13,304 bases of DNA from Burkholderiales bacterium UBA2647 (GTDB lineage: Bacteria > Pseudomonadota > Gammaproteobacteria > Burkholderiales > Burkholderiaceae_E), in NCBI GenBank assembly GCA_002359635.1, contig DENJ01000002.1, positions 23,934 to 37,237 of the forward strand, read 5' to 3'. A program made the translations under genes and the position numbers. The notes below the pieces were generated by a model that was not told the origin of the DNA, did not search any database, and was given only the letters and a program-made list of their open reading frames with translations. This document shows, piece after piece, positions 7,939-13,304 of this stretch (its first letter is position 1; every line of letters begins with the position of its first letter).

Positions 7939-7975
7939 GCGACATGCATGCCGCAAGAATGCTCAGCATGGGTGA
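7928..7975 (+). other. Possible 15-codon leader frame bridging yciB and bolA
   Basis: AAGGAG at 7915-7920 is followed after 7 nt by ATG 7928, a better ribosome site than any of the bolA starts has. The frame encodes 15 residues (MVLKRHACRKNAQHG) and stops at TGA 7973-7975, overlapping the preferred bolA start at 7968. It could pass ribosomes from the end of yciB to bolA by termination-reinitiation. No homology is claimed, and chance is possible. Confidence 0.25.
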
Positions 7976-8225
7976 TGAACTTGAGGCGCGTTTGGCCCAA
8001 AGATTTCCCGATGCCATCATTGATCTTGTCGATGAAAGCCATCTTCATGCAGGGCATGACGGCGCAAAGGGCGGCGGATCGCACTTTCGGCTTAGGATCG
8101 TGCACCCCTGTTTTGCCGGTATGAGCCGAGTCGCAAGGCACCGCCTTGTGTATGATGCGGTCTCTGATTGGATGCCGCAACGCATACATGCTCTTTCTGT
8201 TCAAGCGCTTAGCCCTGAGGAATGA
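7968..8225 (+). CDS. bolA: BolA family protein
   Basis: This is a small class-II KH-fold protein that pairs with monothiol glutaredoxins and takes part in Fe-S cluster handling and stress-linked morphology control. From ATG 7968 it has 85 residues. Conserved parts are VDESHLHAGH at 21-30, the HFRLRIV strand near 39-45, and GMSRVARHRLVYDAV at 51-65 with the conserved His58. The start is uncertain: in-frame ATGs at 7944 and 7959 would give 93 or 88 residues. 7968 fits the usual family N-terminus and has a weak AAGA 9 nt upstream. The gene begins 29 bp after the yciB stop, and the region between contains a short overlapping frame (see the separate entry). The order yciB-bolA-parvulin is familiar from Burkholderiales. 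Confidence 0.92.
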   Translation: MGDELEARLAQRFPDAIIDLVDESHLHAGHDGAKGGGSHFRLRIVHPCFAGMSRVARHRLVYDAVSDWMPQRIHALSVQALSPEE

Positions 8226-8231
8226 TCCCTG

Positions 8232-9086
8232 ATGTCACACTTTGAATACGGCGCGCACGACATGCGCGGTCTCTCAACGCCGCAAAAGCTTGATTCGCGG
8301 CAAGGCTCACTGCGAGCACTTCGAAGACTTCTACTTGCAGGTAGCTTTTGCATCTCGGGTCTGGCCGCAGCGCAAAATGCGGCCATCGTGAACAATAAGC
8401 CGATTCCAAAGTCAAAGCTCGACGACATCGTGACCCAACTCGTTGCCCAGGGTCGACCGGACACGCCGGAGCTTCGTACAGCCATCCGCGATTCGCTCAT
8501 CATGCAGGAAATCTTCCTGCAGGAGGCCGAGAAGACTGGTGTCAGCCAGCAGGCTGAGGTCAAACGGATGCTGGAAAATCAGCGGGCCGAAATTCTCATC
8601 ACGGCCTATCTGCGTGATCATTTAAAGAAACACCCGGTCAGCGATGCAGACGTCAAAACCGAGTACGACAAGCTCAAATCACAGCAAGGCGACCGGGAAT
8701 TCAAGGCCAGGCACATCCTGGTTGAAAAAGAAGAGCAGGCCAAGCTGATTATCGAGCAATTGAAGAAGGGCGGAAACTTCTCGGAAATTGCCAAGAAAGA
8801 ATCGAAAGATCCCGGATCAGGTGCCAACGGGGGTGACCTTGACTGGAATCCTGCGGGTACTTTTGTGAAACCGTTTTCAGATGCCATGGTGAAGCTCGCC
8901 AAGGGCAAATATACCGAAGCACCGGTTCAGACCCAATTTGGATGGCATGTGATCCAAGTGGACGACGTGCGCGATGCATCACCGCCACCACTTGATCAGG
9001 TTAAATCCCAGATTACCCAGGAACTTGAACGACGCAAAGTTCAGAAGCTTCAGACTGATTTAAGAGCTAAAGCGAAAATACAGTGA
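8232..9086 (+). CDS. Exported parvulin-type peptidylprolyl isomerase (PpiC/PrsA/SurA-like)
   Basis: This predicted periplasmic foldase catalyses cis-trans isomerisation of prolyl bonds and probably assists outer-membrane or exported protein folding. The 284 residues comprise a basic N-region, a hydrophobic segment and a likely signal peptidase I site around GLAAA|QN near residue 48; a helical chaperone-like region at about 60-150; one parvulin domain at about 157-246, starting FKARHILV and including GGDLDW and FGWHVIQVDD; and a charged C-terminal helix. The N-region before the hydrophobic core is about 30 residues, long for a signal peptide, so Met11 (8262) may be the true start, although GAGGAA lies 9 nt before ATG 8232. 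There is no lipobox cysteine. It starts 6 bp after bolA and is the last gene of the block, followed by a hairpin. Confidence 0.92.
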   Translation: MSHFEYGAHDMRGLSTPQKLDSRQGSLRALRRLLLAGSFCISGLAAAQNAAIVNNKPIPKSKLDDIVTQLVAQGRPDTPELRTAIRDSLIMQEIFLQEAEKTGVSQQAEVKRMLENQRAEILITAYLRDHLKKHPVSDADVKTEYDKLKSQQGDREFKARHILVEKEEQAKLIIEQLKKGGNFSEIAKKESKDPGSGANGGDLDWNPAGTFVKPFSDAMVKLAKGKYTEAPVQTQFGWHVIQVDDVRDASPPPLDQVKSQITQELERRKVQKLQTDLRAKAKIQ

Positions 9087-9093
9087 TTCAATA

Positions 9094-9109
9094 GCCCGTG
9101 AAAACGGGC
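9094..9109. terminator. Hairpin between the convergent isomerase and tadA genes
   Basis: A perfect 6-bp stem GCCCGT/ACGGGC closes a GAAA loop 8 bp after the isomerase stop and 7 bp beyond the tadA stop. It is followed by ATTTG on the plus strand and TATTG on the minus strand, so the T-tract is poor both ways. Location between converging genes supports a bidirectional terminator, probably of modest strength or partly factor-dependent. Confidence 0.6.
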
Positions 9110-9115
9110 GATTTG

Positions 9116-9568
9116 CTATCTGCGACGGGCAGCGAAGAAATCCTTCAAAAGTTTGCCGCAATCATCAGCAAGTACCCCGCCCTTGACTTCGGTCTGGTGA
9201 TTCAAATCGCGCCAGGCGAATACATCGCGACAGCCCCCCGCTACCCCGGTTTTGGGGTCTGATGCACCGTATATGATCGACGCAATACGCGCATGAAACA
9301 TCGCACCAGCACACATCAAGCAAGGTTCGAGCGTGACATAGAGTCGCGAACCCGGTAGGCGGTAATTTGCTGCCGCCTTAGCGGCGGCGCGCAGCGCCTG
9401 GATTTCGGCATGGGCGCTTGGATCATGCAGACGAATCGGTTGGTTGCGCCCGAGGCCAAGCAGCTTTCCCTGCGCTGAAATCAGGGCAGCGCCAACCGGT
9501 ACTTCACCCTCGGCAGCAGCGATAGCGGCCTGCTCAAGTGCAACTTGCATCCAATACTCATCGGTCAA
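9116..9568 (-). CDS. tadA: tRNA-specific adenosine deaminase TadA
   Basis: TadA deaminates adenosine-34 of tRNA-Arg(ACG) to inosine, allowing wobble decoding. The 150-residue protein has the cytidine-deaminase-fold zinc site: His53-Ala54-Glu55 in SAHAEIQAL, with Glu55 the proton shuttle, and Cys83/Cys86 in LEPCLMCAGAM. Gly-rich GEVPVGAAL at 21-29 is the usual N-terminal strand. The start is TTG 9568, preceded by CGGAG at 7 nt; an in-frame stop lies just upstream and the first in-frame ATG (9550, residue 7) would cut into the first helix. It starts 25 bp after guaA on the same strand, so it is likely translated from the gua transcript. The family is normally essential; nothing here looks damaged. 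Confidence 0.95.
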   Translation of the reverse strand: MTDEYWMQVALEQAAIAAAEGEVPVGAALISAQGKLLGLGRNQPIRLHDPSAHAEIQALRAAAKAAANYRLPGSRLYVTLEPCLMCAGAMFHARIASIIYGASDPKTGVAGGCRDVFAWRDLNHQTEVKGGVLADDCGKLLKDFFAARRR

Positions 9569-9593
9569 GCGGACTCCGTTTCATTCGCGATCA

Positions 9594-11288
9594 CTATTCC
9601 CACTCAATCGTCGCCGGGGGTTTGCCCGAAATGTCATACACCACCCGATTGATACCACGAACCTCGTTAATGATTCGATTCGACACCTCGGCGAGCAAAT
9701 CATGTGGCAGGGGTGCCCAATGGGCTGTCATGAAGTCCTGAGTCTGCACGGCGCGCAAGGCAACAACGAACTCATAGGTTCGACCGTCGCCCATCACACC
9801 CACAGACCTCACTGGAAGAAAAACCGCAAAGGCCTGAGAGGTCTTGTCATACCAGCTGCGCCCGTCGCCTGGATCGTGAAAGGAGCGAAGTGTTTCGATG
9901 AAAATCGCATCGGCCCTTCTCAACAAATCAGCATACGCTGGCTTGACCTCACCGAGTATTCGCACGCCTAACCCTGGCCCGGGAAAGGGATGCCGATAGA
10001 CCATGTCGGAGGGTAAGCCGAGTTCAAGCCCAAGTGCTCGCACCTCGTCTTTGAACAAGGCCCTCAAGGGCTCAAGCAGTGCCAAATGCAATGTATCGGG
10101 CAGCCCGCCAACATTATGGTGAGACTTGATCTTGCTCGCTTTGCTGTTGCCGACGCCAGCCGATTCAATCACATCCGGATAAATCGTGCCCTGCGCGAGC
10201 CATTTCGCATCGGAGTGCTTCGCAGACTCCTCCTGAAAGACCTCCACAAAAAGCCGACCGATGACTTTGCGCTTCTCCTCGGGATCTGTTTTGCCCTTTA
10301 AGGCCTGCATAAACCGCTCGCTCGCATCGATCGCCGTGAGATTCATCCCGAAGTGCTGACCGAAGGTGTCGCGTACCTGATCAGCCTCGGCCAATCGTAA
10401 TAGACCGGTATCCACAAAAACACATTCCAGTTGATCACCGATGGCTCGATGAATCAGCGCTGCAGCCACCGAAGAATCGACCCCGCCCGAGAGACCAAGG
10501 ATCACGCGGTCCTGGCCCACTTGCCGTCGGATACCAGCAATCATGTCGTTCACAAGCGCTGTCATGACCCAATCCCCACGGAACTGACAGATCTGTTTTA
10601 AAAATCGATCGATGATCGCCATGCCCTGCGGCGTATGGGTCACCTCAGGGTGAAACTGCAAGCCATAGAAAGCTCGTTGCTCATCGGCCATGCCCGCGAT
10701 CGGGCAATGATCCGTTGATGCGATGAGCTTGAAGCCAGCAGGCATTTCGCTGACTTTATCGCCATGACTCATCCAAACTTTAAGTAACCCGTGACCTGCG
10801 TCATTGGTCTCGTCTGCAATATCGCTTAAGAGCCTGCTGTGCCCGCGCGCCCGCACCATGGCCGAGCCAAATTCACGCGTCTCACTGGCCTGCACTTTCC
10901 CGCCTAGTTGCTGCGCCATGGTTTGCATGCCGTAGCAGATACCAAGCACCGGCACACCAAGCTGAAAAACCATCGGATCAGCGATGTCGGTATGGTGATC
11001 ATAGGCAGCGTTTGGCCCGCCAGACAATACAATCCCCATCGGCTTAAACGCAGCGATTGCCTCAGCGCTGATCGAGGCGGCATGAATCTCACAGTAGACC
11101 TTGCATTCGCGAACCCGCCGCGCAATCAGTTGGGTGAATTGAGAACCAAAATCTAGAATCAACAACTTTTGATGGTCCCCGGTAAGGCCAAGACTCAGAT
11201 CCTGGTCCCCTGGCATCCGATCGCCGGAGGCAGCCATTAAACCCGCTTGCCCCTTGCCCGCTTGGGTTACTGTCATCGTTTCATTCAT
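9594..11288 (-). CDS. guaA: GMP synthase (glutamine-hydrolysing)
   Basis: GuaA converts XMP, ATP and glutamine to GMP. The class I amidotransferase domain (about 41-235) has Cys118 in LGICYGMQ and His213/Glu215 in FHPEVTHT. The ATP pyrophosphatase domain has the PP-loop SGGVDSS at 267-273, and the dimerisation domain ends in the conserved YDISGKPPATIEWE. From ATG 11288 the protein has 564 residues, about 25-40 more than usual. The homologous N-terminus (HQKLLILDFGSQ) starts near residue 39, with no start codon at the usual place; in-frame ATGs at 11276, 11237 and 11216 would give shorter products, but the nearest still leaves about 14 extra residues. ATG 11288 overlaps the guaB stop by 8 nt, favouring coupled translation, though no strong ribosome site precedes it. 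The open frame reaches back to 11369 inside guaB. Confidence 0.95.
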   Translation of the reverse strand: MNETMTVTQAGKGQAGLMAASGDRMPGDQDLSLGLTGDHQKLLILDFGSQFTQLIARRVRECKVYCEIHAASISAEAIAAFKPMGIVLSGGPNAAYDHHTDIADPMVFQLGVPVLGICYGMQTMAQQLGGKVQASETREFGSAMVRARGHSRLLSDIADETNDAGHGLLKVWMSHGDKVSEMPAGFKLIASTDHCPIAGMADEQRAFYGLQFHPEVTHTPQGMAIIDRFLKQICQFRGDWVMTALVNDMIAGIRRQVGQDRVILGLSGGVDSSVAAALIHRAIGDQLECVFVDTGLLRLAEADQVRDTFGQHFGMNLTAIDASERFMQALKGKTDPEEKRKVIGRLFVEVFQEESAKHSDAKWLAQGTIYPDVIESAGVGNSKASKIKSHHNVGGLPDTLHLALLEPLRALFKDEVRALGLELGLPSDMVYRHPFPGPGLGVRILGEVKPAYADLLRRADAIFIETLRSFHDPGDGRSWYDKTSQAFAVFLPVRSVGVMGDGRTYEFVVALRAVQTQDFMTAHWAPLPHDLLAEVSNRIINEVRGINRVVYDISGKPPATIEWE

Positions 11289-12741
11289 GATGGTAATTAG
11301 GGGCTTCTTTGGTGATTTGAACATCATGAACATGTGACTCGCGCATGCCGGCTGATGTAATTTCAACAAACTGCGCTTGCTTGCGCATTTGACTCAAATC
11401 CCGACAGCCGCAGTAGCCCATGCTCGCTCTAAGACCGCCACAGAGTTGGTGCAAGATCGACAGGATTGATCCCTTGTAGGGAACACGACCTTCAATACCC
11501 TCGGGGACCAACTTCTCAACGTTGGCTGAGGCGTCTTGGAAATAGCGGTCAGCAGCACCCTCTTGCATTGCCCCCAGCGAACCCATACCGCGATAACTTT
11601 TATAAGATCGGCCCTGGTAGAGAATCACCTCGCCGGGCGCTTCTTCGGTGCCCGCCAACATCGAACCCATCATCACTGAAGATGCGCCGGCAGCGATGGC
11701 TTTGGCGATGTCCCCAGAAAAGCGCACCCCGCCATCGGCAATCAGCGGCACGCCGCTGCCATCAAGCGCAGCAGCCACATCAGCGATTGCAGAAATCTGC
11801 GGCACGCCTACGCCCGCAACGATTCGCGTGGTGCAGATCGATCCAGGTCCTATACCTACTTTCACAGCATCGACACCGGCGTTCAACAATGCAATCGCTG
11901 CTTCACCAGTTGCGATATTGCCCCCGATGACATCCACGGCGGGGTAACGCGTCTTGATCCGCATAATCTGGTCAATCACGCCTTGCGAGTGCCCGTGGGC
12001 GGTATCAACAACCAGCACATCGACACCAGCGGCAACCAGTCGCTCGGCACGTTCCTCGCTGTCAGCACCCGTACCAATTGCCGCTCCCGCGCGCAATTTT
12101 CCTTGCCGATCTTTCGCGGCCAAAGGATGCTCCGTTGCCTTCAGAATATCTTTGACCGTAATCAGTCCGCGTAACTCTCGCTGCGCATCCACCACCAGCA
12201 CACGCTCGATCCTGTGCCTGTGCATCAAGGCTTGTGCCTCTTCGAGGCTCGCACCCTCTGAGACCGTCACAAGCCTATCAGCAGGGGTCATGATGCTGCT
12301 CACCGGATCATCCAAACGCGTCTCAAAGCGCAAATCGCGGTTGGTGACGATACCGATCACCGTTTTCCCCCGAACCACCGGGAGCCCAGAAATTTTGTGT
12401 TGCCTGCTGATTTCCAGCACGGCATGAATCGGCATTTCTGGTCCGACCGTTATAGGATCAGAAACAATCCCGGATTCATAGCGCTTCACGCGCCGAACTT
12501 CTGCGGCCTGAGCGCTTGGCGACAAATTTTTATGGATAATACCGATGCCGCCTTCCTGGGCCATGGCGATGGCCAATTGCGCCTCGGTCACTGTGTCCAT
12601 GGCCGCAGAGATCAAGGGGATTTGAAGTTGGATTCGTCGCGATAATTGGGTCTTGAGCTCGGTATCGCGCGGCAAAATATTGGAGTATGCGGGGACAAGC
12701 AAGACATCATCAAAGGTAAGCGCCCGCTTAATCAGTCTCAT
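11281..12741 (-). CDS. guaB: IMP dehydrogenase
   Basis: GuaB oxidises IMP to XMP with NAD+, the committed step to guanine nucleotides. The 486 residues match the bacterial norm. A TIM-barrel core is interrupted by two CBS domains at about 94-145 and 150-205, which typically bind adenine or guanine nucleotides as regulators. Catalytic Cys303 lies in GIGPGSICTTR, followed by the substrate-phosphate segments LIADGGVR (333-340) and MMGSMLAGTEE (357-367), YRGMGSLGAM at 383-392 and the flap arginine Arg399 in RYFQ. ATG 12741 is chosen because GAGGG is 6 nt upstream and the product starts MRLIKRALTFDD as in the family; a GTG at 12756 would add five residues and sits at the likely transcription start. 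guaA follows with an 8-nt overlap. Confidence 0.97.
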   Translation of the reverse strand: MRLIKRALTFDDVLLVPAYSNILPRDTELKTQLSRRIQLQIPLISAAMDTVTEAQLAIAMAQEGGIGIIHKNLSPSAQAAEVRRVKRYESGIVSDPITVGPEMPIHAVLEISRQHKISGLPVVRGKTVIGIVTNRDLRFETRLDDPVSSIMTPADRLVTVSEGASLEEAQALMHRHRIERVLVVDAQRELRGLITVKDILKATEHPLAAKDRQGKLRAGAAIGTGADSEERAERLVAAGVDVLVVDTAHGHSQGVIDQIMRIKTRYPAVDVIGGNIATGEAAIALLNAGVDAVKVGIGPGSICTTRIVAGVGVPQISAIADVAAALDGSGVPLIADGGVRFSGDIAKAIAAGASSVMMGSMLAGTEEAPGEVILYQGRSYKSYRGMGSLGAMQEGAADRYFQDASANVEKLVPEGIEGRVPYKGSILSILHQLCGGLRASMGYCGCRDLSQMRKQAQFVEITSAGMRESHVHDVQITKEAPNYHHE

Positions 12742-12764
12742 GGCAACCCTCGGCACAAAGCGGC

Positions 12765-12770
12765 ATTATA
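12765..12770 (-). promoter_or_regulatory. guaB: Likely guaB promoter -10 element
   Basis: The minus strand carries a consensus TATAAT 23 bp before the guaB ATG, in the 38-bp gap after rnfH. Transcription would start near 12758, giving a leader of about 16 nt that holds the GAGGG ribosome site. No good -35 is seen at 16-18 bp spacing (candidates such as TCACCG are poor). The bases after the -10 are GC-rich (GCCGC), a discriminator type associated with stringent control in E. coli guaB; that link is inference. Confidence 0.5.
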
Positions 12771-12779
12771 GGCTAGGCT

Positions 12780-13109
12780 TTACCGGCCGGTGATCGCCCT
12801 TTGACGCTTGACCCTGTCATGACGACGCTCTTTGGCATCTGCCGAGATTCGCTCAAGCAACGCGATTTCATCGCCGTTCCTGAGCACCGTTGTCCATCGA
12901 AGTCGTTTTCCCCATCGACAGTAGGCCGAGGCGTCATCTAGCAAATGCTCAGGCAATGGCGCTTGCCTCGCCAAATCATGCAAGAGGGGTCTCAAGTCCG
13001 CTAGCAACATGCCATCGGTCCAGCCCAGCCTGATGCATCGATAACCCTGCTTGTCCTTGTTGTAGAGCCAAAAGATCAGGAGGTGCTCTAAAACCGATCT
13101 ACTTCCCAT
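12780..13109 (-). CDS. rnfH: RnfH/RatB family protein (UPF0125, ubiquitin-like fold), divergent
   Basis: This is a small protein of 109 residues from ATG 13109. The C-terminal half is diagnostic: CRWGKRLRWTTVLRNGDEIALLERISADAKERR resembles in outline the family pattern of a GxWGR-like turn, LxDGDRVEIYRPL and ADPKEARR. The N-terminal half (LIFWLYNKDKQGYRCIRLGW) can form the first beta hairpin but is diverged, so the assignment rests on the C-terminus and on position next to ratA and guaB, where this family is usual. The role of RnfH/RatB is unclear. ATG 13109 overlaps the end of ratA by 11 nt and lacks a ribosome site, suggesting coupling to ratA; the frame is open back to ATG 13139. No Rnf complex genes are present in the window. 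Confidence 0.75.
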   Translation of the reverse strand: MGSRSVLEHLLIFWLYNKDKQGYRCIRLGWTDGMLLADLRPLLHDLARQAPLPEHLLDDASAYCRWGKRLRWTTVLRNGDEIALLERISADAKERRHDRVKRQRAITGR

Positions 13110-13304
13110 AGCACTGATCGGCTCTAGCAAGAAAGGCATCCATCATTTGCGCCGCAATGCTGTCGAAGGCAGGCGAAAAAAGTTTTGCAAGCAGACCAGA
13201 CTTCATTTGATAGTCCAAACGCAGCCTCACCTTGGTGCCTCGAAGTCCTTTATCGCTGTCATAAGCCTCTGGCTGCGTGCCATAAGCCTCTGGCTCCGTG
13301 CCAT
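13099..13304 (-). CDS. ratA: RatA family protein (START/SRPBCC-like), N-terminus cut by window edge
   Basis: The last 67 codons and the TAG stop (13099-13101) are visible. The end, VRLRLDYQMKSGLLAKLFSP followed by AFDSIAAQMMDAFLARADQCYG, matches the final strand and long C-terminal helix of the RatA/YfjG family. E. coli RatA was described as a toxin that blocks 70S assembly, and the homologous COQ10 family binds ubiquinone; which role applies here is unknown. Upstream of the final strand the frame contains an in-frame tandem repeat of GTxPEAY, unusual for the family. The order ratA-rnfH is the same as in E. coli ratAB, where smpB is the neighbour; smpB would be expected beyond the right edge. 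Confidence 0.8.
   Translation of the reverse strand, partial: GTEPEAYGTQPEAYDSDKGLRGTKVRLRLDYQMKSGLLAKLFSPAFDSIAAQMMDAFLARADQCYGK
13260..13304. repeat. 21-bp tandem repeat inside ratA, continuing past the window edge
   Basis: Two 21-bp units (13260-13280 and 13281-13301) differ at a single base, G versus C at 13275/13296. A third unit begins with CAT at 13302. On the minus strand each unit is seven codons, G-T-E/Q-P-E-A-Y, so copy-number change keeps the ratA frame. The true copy number cannot be seen from this window. Confidence 0.85.

Noticed and set aside
8232..8380. Lipoprotein signal in the parvulin because of a cysteine in the hydrophobic segment
   Set aside because: The residues before the Cys are GSF, which does not fit the lipobox; a signal peptidase I site after GLAAA is more plausible.
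13099..13304. A toxin-antitoxin module formed by ratA and rnfH
   Set aside because: Despite the RatA name, the adjacent RnfH/RatB is not established as its antitoxin and this pair is a conserved core locus; I see no sign of a mobile toxin-antitoxin cassette.

Overview
This window looks like chromosomal core sequence from a betaproteobacterium, most likely of the order Burkholderiales. The evidence is gene order and protein style: a ratA-rnfH-guaB-guaA block, an msrB-yciB-bolA-parvulin block, and an acyl-CoA ligase and fused beta-oxidation enzyme of the type common in that order. This placement comes from recognition, not a search. I see no mobile element, phage, CRISPR array, rRNA or tRNA.

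Left part (1-5145, all minus strand): a fatty-acid degradation set transcribed right to left. An AMP-forming acyl-CoA ligase activates the acid. A fused enoyl-CoA hydratase/3-hydroxyacyl-CoA dehydrogenase then does the hydration and second oxidation. A thiolase, cut by the window's left edge, does the cleavage. No acyl-CoA dehydrogenase is visible. The 160 bp between the ligase and the fused enzyme holds degenerate 21-bp repeats that copy the end of the ligase gene.

Middle part (5183-9086, all plus strand): selO (protein AMPylase), msrB (methionine-R-sulfoxide reductase), yciB (inner-membrane septation/envelope protein), bolA (Fe-S/redox partner) and an exported parvulin-type prolyl isomerase. 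The spacing is tight and msrB/yciB overlap by 4 nt, so msrB to the isomerase is probably one operon, perhaps including selO. The common theme is redox damage and envelope maintenance. A hairpin at 9094-9109 separates this block from the convergent tadA.

Right part (9116-13304, all minus strand, transcribed right to left): ratA (cut by the right edge), rnfH, guaB, guaA, tadA. guaB and guaA make GMP from IMP through XMP; tadA makes inosine-34 in tRNA. guaB has its own consensus -10 element, overlaps guaA by 8 nt, and guaA is followed after 25 bp by tadA.

The coding content is mostly ordinary housekeeping and I found no convincing new system. The items most worth a second look are the in-frame 21-nt tandem repeat inside ratA at the window edge, the repeat-derived open frame beyond the ligase stop codon, the N-terminally extended GuaA, the mini-ORF at the yciB/bolA junction, and the MsrB lacking the usual recycling cysteine.
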